This document shows positions 33,946-42,243 of a stretch of DNA of 64,000 bases, piece by piece. Source of the DNA: JAGVSR01 sp031413815 (GTDB taxonomy: Bacteria > Pseudomonadota > Alphaproteobacteria > Rhizobiales > Hyphomicrobiaceae); assembly GCA_031413815.1 (NCBI GenBank), contig JANOFU010000102.1:62001-126000 (forward strand), given 5' to 3'. Each line of letters opens with the position of its first letter. Within the stretch, counting starts at the first letter, position 1. Made by a program: the position numbers and the translations under genes. Under the pieces are notes generated by a model that was not told where the DNA came from, did no database searches, and saw only the letters and a program-made list of their open reading frames with translations.

Positions 33946-34287
33946 TTAAACCCCCGCCCGCTTCGCATGTCCCTTTGCTTCGGGCGGTGCGCGCGACAGC
34001 ACGAGCTTCGCGACTTTTATGGCCTGCTGGTAGAGCAGCGGGAAAATCACGATCAAAAACGCGCCGACGGCCATCAAGTCGCGCTTCTCCAATTCATAAC
34101 CGCGATAGAGCACCAGCACGCCAGCCGCGAACCCAGCGGCGCACAGCAGCGTTGTCAGCAAGGTGCCAAGGTGATGCGACAGCACATACCAGGCGCCAAT
34201 GAGCGCGAGGAACGCAAACAACCCGATGGCACCTAATAGGACCGGGTGGGCCGACAGATACTGAACAACGGCTTGTGCGGCTTCCAT
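33946..34287 (-). CDS. Small three-helix membrane protein, hypothetical
   Basis: A 113-residue membrane protein with three predicted segments at about residues 15-34 (VLLGAIGLFAFLALIGAWYV), 39-60 and 68-88. A basic cytosolic tail follows (LSRAPPEAKGHAKRAGV). No family name is recognised, and the first few residues are soluble. It lies 28 bases before the acyl-CoA ligase gene's stop on the same strand, so it could be the end of that operon. Function unknown. Confidence 0.75.
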   Translation of the reverse strand: MEAAQAVVQYLSAHPVLLGAIGLFAFLALIGAWYVLSHHLGTLLTTLLCAAGFAAGVLVLYRGYELEKRDLMAVGAFLIVIFPLLYQQAIKVAKLVLSRAPPEAKGHAKRAGV

Positions 34288-34315
34288 CGATGGTTCCTTT
34301 TAAGTCTGGCTCAAC

Positions 34316-35881
34316 TCAGGCGGTCACGTGCCGTGCGCTGTAGATGGCTTGCAGATCGGCCCGTTTGACTTTGCCGTTCGCGGTACGCGGCAGAGCCTCA
34401 ACCAAAACGATCTCGCGCGGGCACTTGTACTGAGCCAAGCGCAGTTTCGCAAATGCCAGGATTTCCGAGGGGTCCGGTGATGTTCCCGGTTTGGGCACAA
34501 CAAATGCGCCAATCACGGTGACGCCGTCACGAACATTCAGTTCCGCGCAGGCGGCTTCCGCGATGGCGGGATGTGCGGCAAGGGCTGCTTCAACTTCAAG
34601 GGGCGACACCCGGTAGCCCAGCGCTTTCATCACATCGTTGGCACGGCCAAGGTGGAAGATGTAGCCGTCATCGTCAATCATTGCGAGGTCGCCGCCTAGG
34701 AACCACTCACCGCGATAGACCTGGGCTTCCTCCTCGGGCCGGTTCCAATAGCCGAGCATGAGGCCGGGATCAGAGCGGTGAACAGCCAGTAGGCCTTCTT
34801 CGCCGGTGGGCAGCGGTTCGCAGCCACCTTCGACGGGAAGGATCGCGACGCGGCGGCCGGGTTGTGCTTTGCCGGGGGAGCCCGGTTTTCGCGCCATGCC
34901 CGGGCAGGTTGAGATGTACGTTGAAATCTCGCTCATGCCGAGGGCCTCGTAGAGTCGGGTGCCGGTGCGGTTTTTCCAGTCGTCAAAGAGTGTGGGTGAG
35001 GGGCCTTCGCCCGCAATGAGACCATGCCGCAAAGCGCCGAGGTGAAGCGGCCCGGGCGGGGCGTACTTCAAGATCTGGCGCATGAGGCCCGGAACGGCGG
35101 CAAAGAGTGTCGCGCCGGTCTTGCGAATGACAGCGGGCCAAATGTCCGGCATTTTTTCGCCCGTGAAGATGTAGCTTGTGACGCCGTTGGCCCACGGATC
35201 GATGAGACCGGTGCCAAGGGTATACGTCCAATTGAACGCGCCTGCATGCAGCATCCGATCATCGGAGCGGATGCCGTACCAGCCTTGGTAGGTGCGCGAG
35301 CGGCCCAGGGCGACGCGGTGAGCATGCACGACGCCTTTCGGTTGGGCGGTGGTGCCGGACGTGTAGAGGAGATAAGCGGGATCTTCCGCGCGGGTGTCCG
35401 CATAATTTGCACGGCGGGGATAGCGCATCATCGCGCGCACGTCAGACTCTTCGAGAATCAGGATGGATGCGGGAAGGGCGCCGCGCGCAACAGTGGGCGC
35501 GAGGGCGACGCACGCCGGAGCGCTGTCGGTCAGCAAAAACCCGGCTTCGCCCGCCGTCAGCTGGCTGGAAGTGGCAACAGCAATGAGGCCTGCAGCCATC
35601 GCGGCGAAATATAGGATTGGATAGGTGCTGGTGTTGTCGAGGCGGATGAGAATGCGATCGCCGGGTTTGAGGCCGCGGTCCTGCAGGGCAGCAGCAACTC
35701 GCAGAACGGCATCTTCAAGCTGTGAGAACGTCCACGTTTCGAGTGGCGGAGTGTCCGGTGCGGCGTCGCCAATGACCACCAGCGCGGGCTTATCGGCAAG
35801 TACATGCACCGCCCGGGCAAGACAATAGCGCGCCAGGTTAAATTGCTCCGGGATTGCGAGGGGATCTGTGGGCGGGATCAT
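34316..35881 (-). CDS. AMP-dependent acyl/aryl-CoA synthetase
   Basis: An adenylate-forming enzyme of 521 residues that activates a carboxylic acid to its CoA ester. The P-loop YTSGTTAQPKGVVHAHR, the YEALGMSEIS motif, GGDLAMIDDDGYIFHLGRA and the C-terminal catalytic Lys region PRTANGKVKRADLQ are all visible. The overall arrangement resembles benzoate-CoA ligase and medium-chain or acetyl-CoA synthetases. The substrate cannot be set from sequence alone. It lies 32 bases after the stop of the upstream solute-binding protein gene, so one transcript is possible. Confidence 0.9.
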   Translation of the reverse strand: MIPPTDPLAIPEQFNLARYCLARAVHVLADKPALVVIGDAAPDTPPLETWTFSQLEDAVLRVAAALQDRGLKPGDRILIRLDNTSTYPILYFAAMAAGLIAVATSSQLTAGEAGFLLTDSAPACVALAPTVARGALPASILILEESDVRAMMRYPRRANYADTRAEDPAYLLYTSGTTAQPKGVVHAHRVALGRSRTYQGWYGIRSDDRMLHAGAFNWTYTLGTGLIDPWANGVTSYIFTGEKMPDIWPAVIRKTGATLFAAVPGLMRQILKYAPPGPLHLGALRHGLIAGEGPSPTLFDDWKNRTGTRLYEALGMSEISTYISTCPGMARKPGSPGKAQPGRRVAILPVEGGCEPLPTGEEGLLAVHRSDPGLMLGYWNRPEEEAQVYRGEWFLGGDLAMIDDDGYIFHLGRANDVMKALGYRVSPLEVEAALAAHPAIAEAACAELNVRDGVTVIGAFVVPKPGTSPDPSEILAFAKLRLAQYKCPREIVLVEALPRTANGKVKRADLQAIYSARHVTA

Positions 35882-35913
35882 GTGTGCGCTGGGATGCTGC
35901 CGCGTGACGAGAG

Positions 35914-37713
35914 CTACTTCTGCCCTTCAATCCACCACGTGTCGAGATTGTAGCCCCAGAGCGGTGGCTTGGCGGGGCCGCGAACATGCTTCCAGTGGGC
36001 CACCCACTGTTTGGGGCCATGGAACAGCGGGATGACGTAATCACCAGACCGCAGCACGCGATCGAGCGCACGAACCGCCGCTGTGAAACCTTCAGATGTG
36101 TCAGCCGACAGCATCTTGGCGATCATCGCGTCCACCGCAGGGTTCTTGACGCCGACATAGTTGAAGGAGCCCGGCTGGTCGGCGGTCTCCGATGACCAGC
36201 GGAACAACTGTTCATTGCCGGGGGATAGGGATGAGCCCCACGACGTCTGGATCATGTCGTAGTCGTAGTCTTTCAATCGCGACTGATACTGCGCGCTGTC
36301 AACTAGACGGAGATTGGCCCGGATCCCAAGTTTGGAGAGGTCCGCGGTAAAGTTCGCAAGCAGCCGCTCTTGGGCGCCCGAGCCCGCGAGGATTTCAAAC
36401 GTGAGCGGGGCCTTAGTGTCCTTGTGGACGAGGATGCCGGATTGAACGATGTAGCCCGCTTCGGCCAACAAGCGGAACGCCTCGCGGGCGTTGTCGCGAT
36501 TGTGGCCCGTGCCGTCTGTGACGGGCAGGGTTTCGCTGCCGTCCTGAATCGCAGGGCGCACGGCGGTCTTAAACGGTTCGAGCAGTGCGCGCTCGGCGTC
36601 GTCCGCGAGTATGGCGTGCGACGACAACATGGAGCGCTCGAAGTAGCTCTGCGTGCGCTTGTAAAGTCCGTGGTAGAGACTTTTGTTGATCCACTCGAAG
36701 TTGAACAGGCGGATCAGCGCTTGCCGCACGCGCGCGTCTTGGAACACCGGGCGGCGGATATTGAAGGCGAGGGCAGACATTCCGGCTGGTAAGCCGGTTT
36801 CGACTTCGCTGAGAACAATCCGGCCATCTTTGACCGCCGGAATGACGTAGCCTTCCGCCCAGCGCTGGGGGTCGTCTTCCGAGCGCACATGCAGCGCGCC
36901 GGTCTTGAAAGCTTCAAACTGAACGGAGGCTTCGCGGAAATACTCGTAGCGGATCTCATCGAAGTTGAAGCGCCCTCGCGTGACAGCAAGATCGCGGCCC
37001 CAATAGTCCGGGTTGCGGATGTACGTGATCGATCGCCCCGCATCGATGGCTGAGACGACGTAGGGGCCTGAGCCGATCGGGGCCTCCAGTGAGGTCTTCT
37101 CGAATTGTGCGGCTGCGAATTTGTGTTTCGGCAAGACCGGCATCAATCCCATGATCAGCGGCATCTCGCGGTCGCCGCCGCCGTGGAATGAAAACCGCAC
37201 AGAGTGGTCCGACAGACGCTCTGTCTTGGCGATCTTCTTGTAGTAAGTGCGATGGTTGGGCCGGCCCTTGTCGCGCAATGTCTCCATCGAGAAGATCACG
37301 TCATCAGCCGTCACAGCCTTGCCGTCGGAAAAACGCGCTGCCGGGTTCAGGTTGAACGTCACCGAGCTGCGGTCGGCGGGGACGTCAATTGTTTCGGCGA
37401 TTAGCCCATAGAGCGTGAACGGTTCGTCTAAGCCTCGCGCCATGAGGGGTTCGTAAACCCAATCGCGGATGCCGGCAGCGGCTTCGCCCTTGATGATGTT
37501 GGGGTTGAGGCTATCGAAACTGCCCGAAGCGCCCAGTGCGAGCTTGCCGCCCTTAGGCGCGTTGGGATTGGCATAGGGGAAATGAGTAAGGCCGCTGGCG
37601 AGCTTGGGTTCGCCGTGCATGGCTATGGCGTGGACTGGTTCGGCCATGGCTGCCGGCTGACTAAAAGCTGCCAACATGAAACTTCCGGCGGCAGCGGCCC
37701 TAATGCGCGACAT
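35914..37713 (-). CDS. YejA-like family 5 extracellular solute-binding protein
   Basis: A 599-residue periplasmic peptide/oligopeptide-binding protein of an ABC importer. The signal peptide is at residues 1-24, and the mature protein begins near AEPVHAIAMHGEPKLASG. The family core is recognised in FDSLNPNIIKGEA, YEPLMARGLDEPFTLYGLIAE and FNLNPAARFSDGKAVTADDVIFS. The C-terminal GDYVIPLFHGPKQWVAHW is also typical. YejA-type proteins serve peptide or antimicrobial-peptide uptake. No permease or ATPase gene lies in the window beside it. GGGAG is well placed before the ATG at 37713. Confidence 0.92.
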   Translation of the reverse strand: MSRIRAAAAGSFMLAAFSQPAAMAEPVHAIAMHGEPKLASGLTHFPYANPNAPKGGKLALGASGSFDSLNPNIIKGEAAAGIRDWVYEPLMARGLDEPFTLYGLIAETIDVPADRSSVTFNLNPAARFSDGKAVTADDVIFSMETLRDKGRPNHRTYYKKIAKTERLSDHSVRFSFHGGGDREMPLIMGLMPVLPKHKFAAAQFEKTSLEAPIGSGPYVVSAIDAGRSITYIRNPDYWGRDLAVTRGRFNFDEIRYEYFREASVQFEAFKTGALHVRSEDDPQRWAEGYVIPAVKDGRIVLSEVETGLPAGMSALAFNIRRPVFQDARVRQALIRLFNFEWINKSLYHGLYKRTQSYFERSMLSSHAILADDAERALLEPFKTAVRPAIQDGSETLPVTDGTGHNRDNAREAFRLLAEAGYIVQSGILVHKDTKAPLTFEILAGSGAQERLLANFTADLSKLGIRANLRLVDSAQYQSRLKDYDYDMIQTSWGSSLSPGNEQLFRWSSETADQPGSFNYVGVKNPAVDAMIAKMLSADTSEGFTAAVRALDRVLRSGDYVIPLFHGPKQWVAHWKHVRGPAKPPLWGYNLDTWWIEGQK

Positions 37714-38095
37714 TCCGTCTCCCAGTCGATAACCCGTTCCAGCTGTACCACCTTAGTGACCAGATACGGCAGAACGGCGGAATTCGCCCAGCCTTTAGCA
37801 GACTTGCTGCCACAAGAGCCGAGCCCCCGGCTGGTCGGAGCTACCTGTTGCGTGGCGCGATTGCAACGACCGCGGCGCCGTTCATTGTGCACGGCACAAA
37901 CGTGTCAATTGTGGCCACGGGATTGCCGCAATCCGAGCCTTACTGCCCCCCGGTCGGTGCGTCGAGCGCGCCGCGAAACGCGCCGCTTCATTGTTGTGCT
38001 GTCGCACGCTTCATTGTTGTGCTGGCGCACCCGGAGCGCGCCATCGAGGGGCGGAGCTGGCGGGTCCAGCTTTCTAGGGAAAGGTCAATTTTCAC
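37714..38095. other. Divergent intergenic stretch with tandem duplication
   Basis: This 382-base gap lies between the divergent solute-binding and ialB genes. It contains a 23-base tandem duplication at 37984-38029. An AAAGG lies about ten bases before the ialB ATG. No gene or terminator was found. Confidence 0.6.
37984..38029. repeat. 23-base tandem duplication
   Basis: Two direct copies (37984-38006 and 38007-38029) beginning CGCTTCATTGTTGTGCTG, differing at one base (T or G). They are in the upstream region of ialB. Confidence 0.9.
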
Positions 38096-39028
38096 ATGTC
38101 ACATTCGGGTTTGGATGCACGGAACCTCTTGACGATAGCGCTGAGCGTGGGCGCGCTCGCCGCGAGCCTGATGTTGGGGTCGAGCATGGTATTGGCAGGG
38201 GAAGCGGCCCCTGCTGCTGAGCCGGCTGCTAAGCCAGCCGCGGCTCCGGCAAAGCCCGCAGCGGCGCCTGCTGCAAAGGACGGTGCGGCGGCTCCGGCTG
38301 CTGGCAAGGATGCGGCAGCGGCTGCGCCGAAGGGCCAGCAGAGTGCATGGGTGAAGCTGTGCGAAAAGACACCGCTCGTGAAAAAGGGCGCTGACGGCAA
38401 GGACGTAAAAGAAGAGAAGGAAATCTGCCTCACGCACCATGAGCGTCTCGATGGCAATACAGGCATGGTGCTGGTGTCAGCCGCGATCCGCGAAGTCGAA
38501 GGTGCTGACAAGAAGCATTTGATGGTGATGGTGCCGCTCGGTATGGCGATCCCACCGGGTCTGCGCGCTGCGGTCTACACCAAGGACCAGTGGGCCAAAG
38601 CGTCGAAGAACGAAAAGGTGGACGACAAGGAATTGAAGCCTGTCGATCTCAAGTATTCGCTGTGCCACGCCTCGGGCTGCACGGCTGAGATCGAAGCCGA
38701 TGCCGCCGTCATCGATCAGATGAGGGCGGGTGGCGGTCTCATGGTTGTTGCCATGAACGCGGGTGCCCAGCCGATTGGTTTTCCTGTTCCCCTCGATGGC
38801 TTCACAGAGTCGTTTGCGGGCAAGCCCATCGACAACAAGATCTACAAAGAACAGCGCGGCAAGCTGATGGCTCAGATCCGCGATCGCCAGAAGCAGGCGT
38901 TCGAGAAGTATAAGGCGGATCAAACTCAGAAGGCCGAAGCCTTGAAGCAGTTGCCGACGGATACTCCTGGCGCGCCGCCGACGACAACAGGTGCAACGCC
39001 TGCTCCTAAGCCGGCTGAGAAGAAGTAA
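38096..39028 (+). CDS. Invasion-associated locus B (IalB) family protein
   Basis: A 310-residue exported protein. Residues 1-35 form a signal peptide or anchor (LLTIALSVGALAASLMLGSS), followed by an Ala/Pro-rich spacer to about residue 80. The IalB domain occupies about residues 85-260 and includes CLTHHERLDGNTGMVLVSAAI and KYSLCHASGCTAEIEAD, with the family's paired cysteines. The C-terminus is charged and Pro-rich. IalB was named from Bartonella erythrocyte invasion, but orthologues in free-living species have unknown roles. A strong terminator (39061-39093) follows. Confidence 0.9.
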   Translation: MSHSGLDARNLLTIALSVGALAASLMLGSSMVLAGEAAPAAEPAAKPAAAPAKPAAAPAAKDGAAAPAAGKDAAAAAPKGQQSAWVKLCEKTPLVKKGADGKDVKEEKEICLTHHERLDGNTGMVLVSAAIREVEGADKKHLMVMVPLGMAIPPGLRAAVYTKDQWAKASKNEKVDDKELKPVDLKYSLCHASGCTAEIEADAAVIDQMRAGGGLMVVAMNAGAQPIGFPVPLDGFTESFAGKPIDNKIYKEQRGKLMAQIRDRQKQAFEKYKADQTQKAEALKQLPTDTPGAPPTTTGATPAPKPAEKK

Positions 39029-39060
39029 AAGTATCATCGCGTGCCATGATTGCATGCGCG

Positions 39061-39093
39061 AACCGCCCGGGGATAACCTTCCGGGCGGTTTTT
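39061..39093 (+). terminator. Intrinsic terminator of ialB
   Basis: AACCGCCCGG pairs perfectly with CCGGGCGGTT around a ten-base loop, and a TTTTT run follows. It sits 32 bases after the ialB stop. The convergent hspQ lacks a matching U-tract, so the hairpin favours the plus strand. Confidence 0.88.
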
Positions 39094-39109
39094 CTTTGGG
39101 CGATCCCGA

Positions 39110-39535
39110 TCAGTTGAGCTGGTTCATGTAGACCGGCCGGTAACGCCCATCTTCATCCTCCAAGAAGTAATCCGAAATTTGCGGATGGCGGATTGGTTGG
39201 CCGCTGGTGTCGCTCAGCAGGTTCTGCTCCGAGACGTAAGCGACATACTCACTCTCCGCGTTCTCGGCGAGTAGGTGATAGTACGGCTGATCTTTGTGCG
39301 GCCGGATATCTTCGGGAATAGCCAGCCACCAGTCTTCGGTGTTGGCAAACACGGGGTCGATGTCGAAGATCACGCCGCGGAACGGATAGTGGCGATGGCG
39401 CACGACCTCACCAACGGCAAACTTGGCTTGCCGGTAGGGGTCGAGCCGCTTTGATTTCGACACCTTCGTTTTCACGCGGCGACTACGAACGCTGCGCACC
39501 ACGGCTGTCAACGGCAATGGTCGTTTATCCTTCAC
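39110..39535 (-). CDS. hspQ: Heat-shock protein HspQ (YccV-like)
   Basis: HspQ is a small protein that in E. coli affects DnaA stability and specificity of Lon. The 141-residue protein has an N-terminal basic extension of about 35 residues, then the family core: AKFAVGEVVRHRHYPFRG, FDIDPVFANTEDWWLAIP, PYYHLLAENAESEYVAYVSEQNL and a C-terminal RPVYMNQLN. The core is about 100 residues as in the family. The start is GTG with GAGG four bases away. It is separated from the malyl-CoA lyase gene by 17 bases on the same strand. Confidence 0.93.
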   Translation of the reverse strand: MKDKRPLPLTAVVRSVRSRRVKTKVSKSKRLDPYRQAKFAVGEVVRHRHYPFRGVIFDIDPVFANTEDWWLAIPEDIRPHKDQPYYHLLAENAESEYVAYVSEQNLLSDTSGQPIRHPQISDYFLEDEDGRYRPVYMNQLN

Positions 39536-39552
39536 AGGACCTCACTCAACTC

Positions 39553-40605
39553 TCACAAAGCATACGCAACGGCGCGCGCGGGATCTTTCGACGCCACCAC
39601 CCGGGCGAGATCCACGATCACCTTGGCCTGCTTCCACGTCGCGTCATCCTGCATCTTACCGTCGATCATCACGGCACCTGTCCCATCCGGCATGGCGTCG
39701 AGGATTTTCTTGGCAAATGCGACTTCCTTCGGATCAGGCGAGAACACCCGCTTGGCAATATCGATCTGCGAGGGATGCAGCGACCACGCGCCGAGGCAGC
39801 CCTGGAGGAAGGCATTGCGGAATTGCGCTTCACAGGCAGCGCTATCGGAGAAATCTCCGAACGGCCCGTAAAACGGCTTCAGGCCGTAGGCGAGGCAGGC
39901 GTCGACCATCTTGCCAACCGTGTAATGCCACAAATCCTGCTGATAGAAATTGCGGGCGGACCCGTCCGCGTTGGCATCGGCCAGTACGCCGTAATCCGGA
40001 TGGCCGCCGCCAACACGAGTCGTTTTCATGCCGCGGGACGCCGCAAGATCGGCAGGTCCAAGGCTCATGCCGTGCATGCGTGGCGAGGCTGCGGCGATCG
40101 CTTCGACGTTCTTCACGCCTTCCGCAGTTTCCAGAATGGCGTGGATCAGGATGGGCTTCGTGACGCTGTGGCGAGCTTCAAGTTGCGCCAAGAGCTGATC
40201 GAGATAGTGGATGTCCCACGGCCCTTCGACCTTGGGCAGCATGATGACATCGACCTTGTTGCCGGCTTCTTTGACGATCTCGGTGATGTCATCGAGCATC
40301 CACGGCGAGTTGAGGCCGTTGATGCGGGTCCACAATCCTGTGGCTCCGAAGTCGAACTCGCGCGCCATTGAGACGAAGCCCTTCCGCGCGGCTTCCTTTT
40401 CGCCGATCGCGATGGCGTCTTCCAGATTGCCGAGAACGACATCGACCTGCGCAATCGTGTCTTTCAGTTTGGCGCGGATTTTCTCATTGTGCGGCGGAAT
40501 GAAGTGCACCATGCGCTCCAACCGCACGGGCAGCGCGCGGAAAGGCTCAGGCGCGCCAATGGCAAGCGGCGCGAAGTGTTTGGCTGGCGTGCGGACAACG
40601 CTCAT
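39553..40605 (-). CDS. mcl: L-malyl-CoA/beta-methylmalyl-CoA lyase
   Basis: The enzyme cleaves malyl-CoA to glyoxylate and acetyl-CoA, or forms it, in the serine cycle and the ethylmalonyl-CoA pathway. The 350-residue TIM-barrel protein has LGNLEDAIAIGEKEAARKG, the acidic metal ligand segment HAILETAEGVKNVE, and the diagnostic SLGPADLAASRGMKTTRVGG. WSLHPSQIDIAKRVFSP near the C-terminus is also typical. ATG at 40605 is chosen because the frame upstream runs antisense to the GH3 gene. GAGG is about 11 bases upstream. Other enzymes of these pathways are not in the window, so which one it serves is not resolved. Confidence 0.93.
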   Translation of the reverse strand: MSVVRTPAKHFAPLAIGAPEPFRALPVRLERMVHFIPPHNEKIRAKLKDTIAQVDVVLGNLEDAIAIGEKEAARKGFVSMAREFDFGATGLWTRINGLNSPWMLDDITEIVKEAGNKVDVIMLPKVEGPWDIHYLDQLLAQLEARHSVTKPILIHAILETAEGVKNVEAIAAASPRMHGMSLGPADLAASRGMKTTRVGGGHPDYGVLADANADGSARNFYQQDLWHYTVGKMVDACLAYGLKPFYGPFGDFSDSAACEAQFRNAFLQGCLGAWSLHPSQIDIAKRVFSPDPKEVAFAKKILDAMPDGTGAVMIDGKMQDDATWKQAKVIVDLARVVASKDPARAVAYAL

Positions 40606-40935
40606 CGGCGGGAAAACCTCAGAGTCACAAGGGTTGGATTTGCTGCGGCGCACATTAGGGGCGGCGCATTCCCTGTCAATGTGGCGCTCGAACCGGCGCG
40701 GGTGCAAGGCCGCAAGCGAGTCAGATAGCCTCATTCCATCGGTCTGCGGACGGTCTGATGGCGGGTCTGCCCCGAAGTGTGCGCATTCGCATCGATCACG
40801 GGCCTGAGCTAACGTGTTGTCATAACAGGGAAAATTCCGTTGCGTATCTGCCGTTAGCCGCGGTGGCAGTTGAGGCTTTTTTGAACCGCATCTGGCGCGT
40901 AGTCTGCGGCGCAATCGGAGGGACGCAAATCCGGC
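40606..40935. other. Divergent promoter region
   Basis: A 330-base gap between divergent malyl-CoA lyase and GH3 genes. It must contain both promoters. I see no repeat of either palindromic family, no terminator and no short gene that I can support. Confidence 0.45.
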
Positions 40936-42180
40936 ATGGGTAAAGTTGGCCAGCACGTCCGTCGAGGCCGTCCCGCAACTGCCGCGGCGCTGATAGCTGG
41001 GCTGTGCGTAGCGCTGACCGGCGTCACGCCTTCGGACGTTCTGGCCAAACCCGCGAAAGGCCAGAAGGCCGCACTCGCTAAAGCGAAATCCGGCAAGGAC
41101 AAAGACGTTCTGTCGCGCAACCAGGTTCTGGCGTCCGGGGCACAGCCGCTGGCGCGCATCGGCCGCCATGTCATCATCGGTTACGAGTCGATCAGCAGCG
41201 TGAAAGCGCTGGTTGAAAAGCGCGCCATCGCCGGCATATTTATCACCGACCACAACGTCCGCCGCAAATCTGTGGCTCAGGTGAAGGCCGAAATCGATAG
41301 CCTCCAGGCGATCCGCACGGCCCAAGGTTTGCCGCCGTTGATCATAGCCGCCGACCAGGAAGGCGGCGCGGTTTCGCGGCTGTCTCCGCCTCTGACGCCT
41401 CAACCAAGCATCGCCAGGATTCTGGTCAACACGGCCAGCGAGTTTGACCGCCAGAAAGCCGTTGAGGACTACGCCCGCATTCAAGCCGCGGAATTGAAGC
41501 GCATAGGCGTCACTATGAACTTCGCGCCCGTGGTGGATCTCAACATTGATCCCAAACGGCGCAGTGACGGCCAGACCAGGCTGCGGCTGCGGGCGATTGC
41601 CTCGGACCCGGAATTGGTGGCGCGGGTTGCCGGCTGGTACTGCGATACGTTGGCGCGATCCAGCGTGATGTGTACCATGAAGCACTTTCCAGGGTTGGGG
41701 CATGTCGGCCGCGACACGCACCGGGTGACGGGCGAGATCACGCTGCCCGAGAGTCAGTTGAAGGCGGCCGATTGGGTGCCGTTCGTGCGGCTGATGAACC
41801 GGCCGAACGTCGCCACGATGCTGGCACATGTGCGGCTGACAGCGGTCGATAAAGATACCCCGGCGTCGTTCTCGCGCCGCGTCATCGGCGGCATGATGCG
41901 CGAGGATTGGGCGCATCAGGGCATCTTGATAACGGACGATCTGAGCATGGGCGCTGTCACACGCAGCAAGGACGGCGTCGGTGGCGCAGCGGTCAAGGCG
42001 CTCAACGCGGGGGCCGATTTGATCCTGATATCGTTTAGCGACAAGCATCTCAATGTCGTGATGACGAGTTTGTTGAAAGCTGAGGCGTCAGGCCAGCTCG
42101 ACGCGCAGCGCGGCGATGAGAGCGCCAAGCGCTTGGCCAGAATTCCCGATCGCGGGAACGATCATCACAAGATGCCGTAG
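40936..42180 (+). CDS. Exported glycoside hydrolase family 3 protein (NagZ-like)
   Basis: A 414-residue GH3 N-terminal-domain protein, probably a beta-N-acetylhexosaminidase acting on glycan strands. The first 38 residues form a signal peptide (AALIAGLCVALTGVTPSDV), followed by a Lys/Ala-rich spacer. The barrel contains the substrate-binding KHFPGLGHVGRDTH, matching the His/Asp general-acid motif of NagZ enzymes, and the nucleophile Asp in LITDDLSMGA. The C-terminal GH3 domain is absent, as in NagZ. Classical NagZ is cytosolic, so export here is unusual. GGAGGGA lies about 12 bases upstream. Confidence 0.88.
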   Translation: MGKVGQHVRRGRPATAAALIAGLCVALTGVTPSDVLAKPAKGQKAALAKAKSGKDKDVLSRNQVLASGAQPLARIGRHVIIGYESISSVKALVEKRAIAGIFITDHNVRRKSVAQVKAEIDSLQAIRTAQGLPPLIIAADQEGGAVSRLSPPLTPQPSIARILVNTASEFDRQKAVEDYARIQAAELKRIGVTMNFAPVVDLNIDPKRRSDGQTRLRLRAIASDPELVARVAGWYCDTLARSSVMCTMKHFPGLGHVGRDTHRVTGEITLPESQLKAADWVPFVRLMNRPNVATMLAHVRLTAVDKDTPASFSRRVIGGMMREDWAHQGILITDDLSMGAVTRSKDGVGGAAVKALNAGADLILISFSDKHLNVVMTSLLKAEASGQLDAQRGDESAKRLARIPDRGNDHHKMP

Positions 42181-42201
42181 GCTGAGGGATAGACAGCCGT
42201 G

Positions 42202-42227
42202 TCAGACACCATTGAAGAGGTGTCTGA
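42202..42227. repeat. TCAGACACC/GGTGTCTGA hairpin
   Basis: A 9-bp perfect stem with an eight-base loop, in the 63-base gap between the convergent GH3 and acyltransferase genes. Related to the GGTGCC family, with T in place of C in the core. Confidence 0.8.
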
Positions 42228-42243
42228 TGCCATTCCTGCCCTG

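Noticed and set aside
40606..42048. Upstream extension of the malyl-CoA lyase frame.
   Set aside because: It is antisense to the GH3 gene. The lyase family starts at the ATG at 40605.
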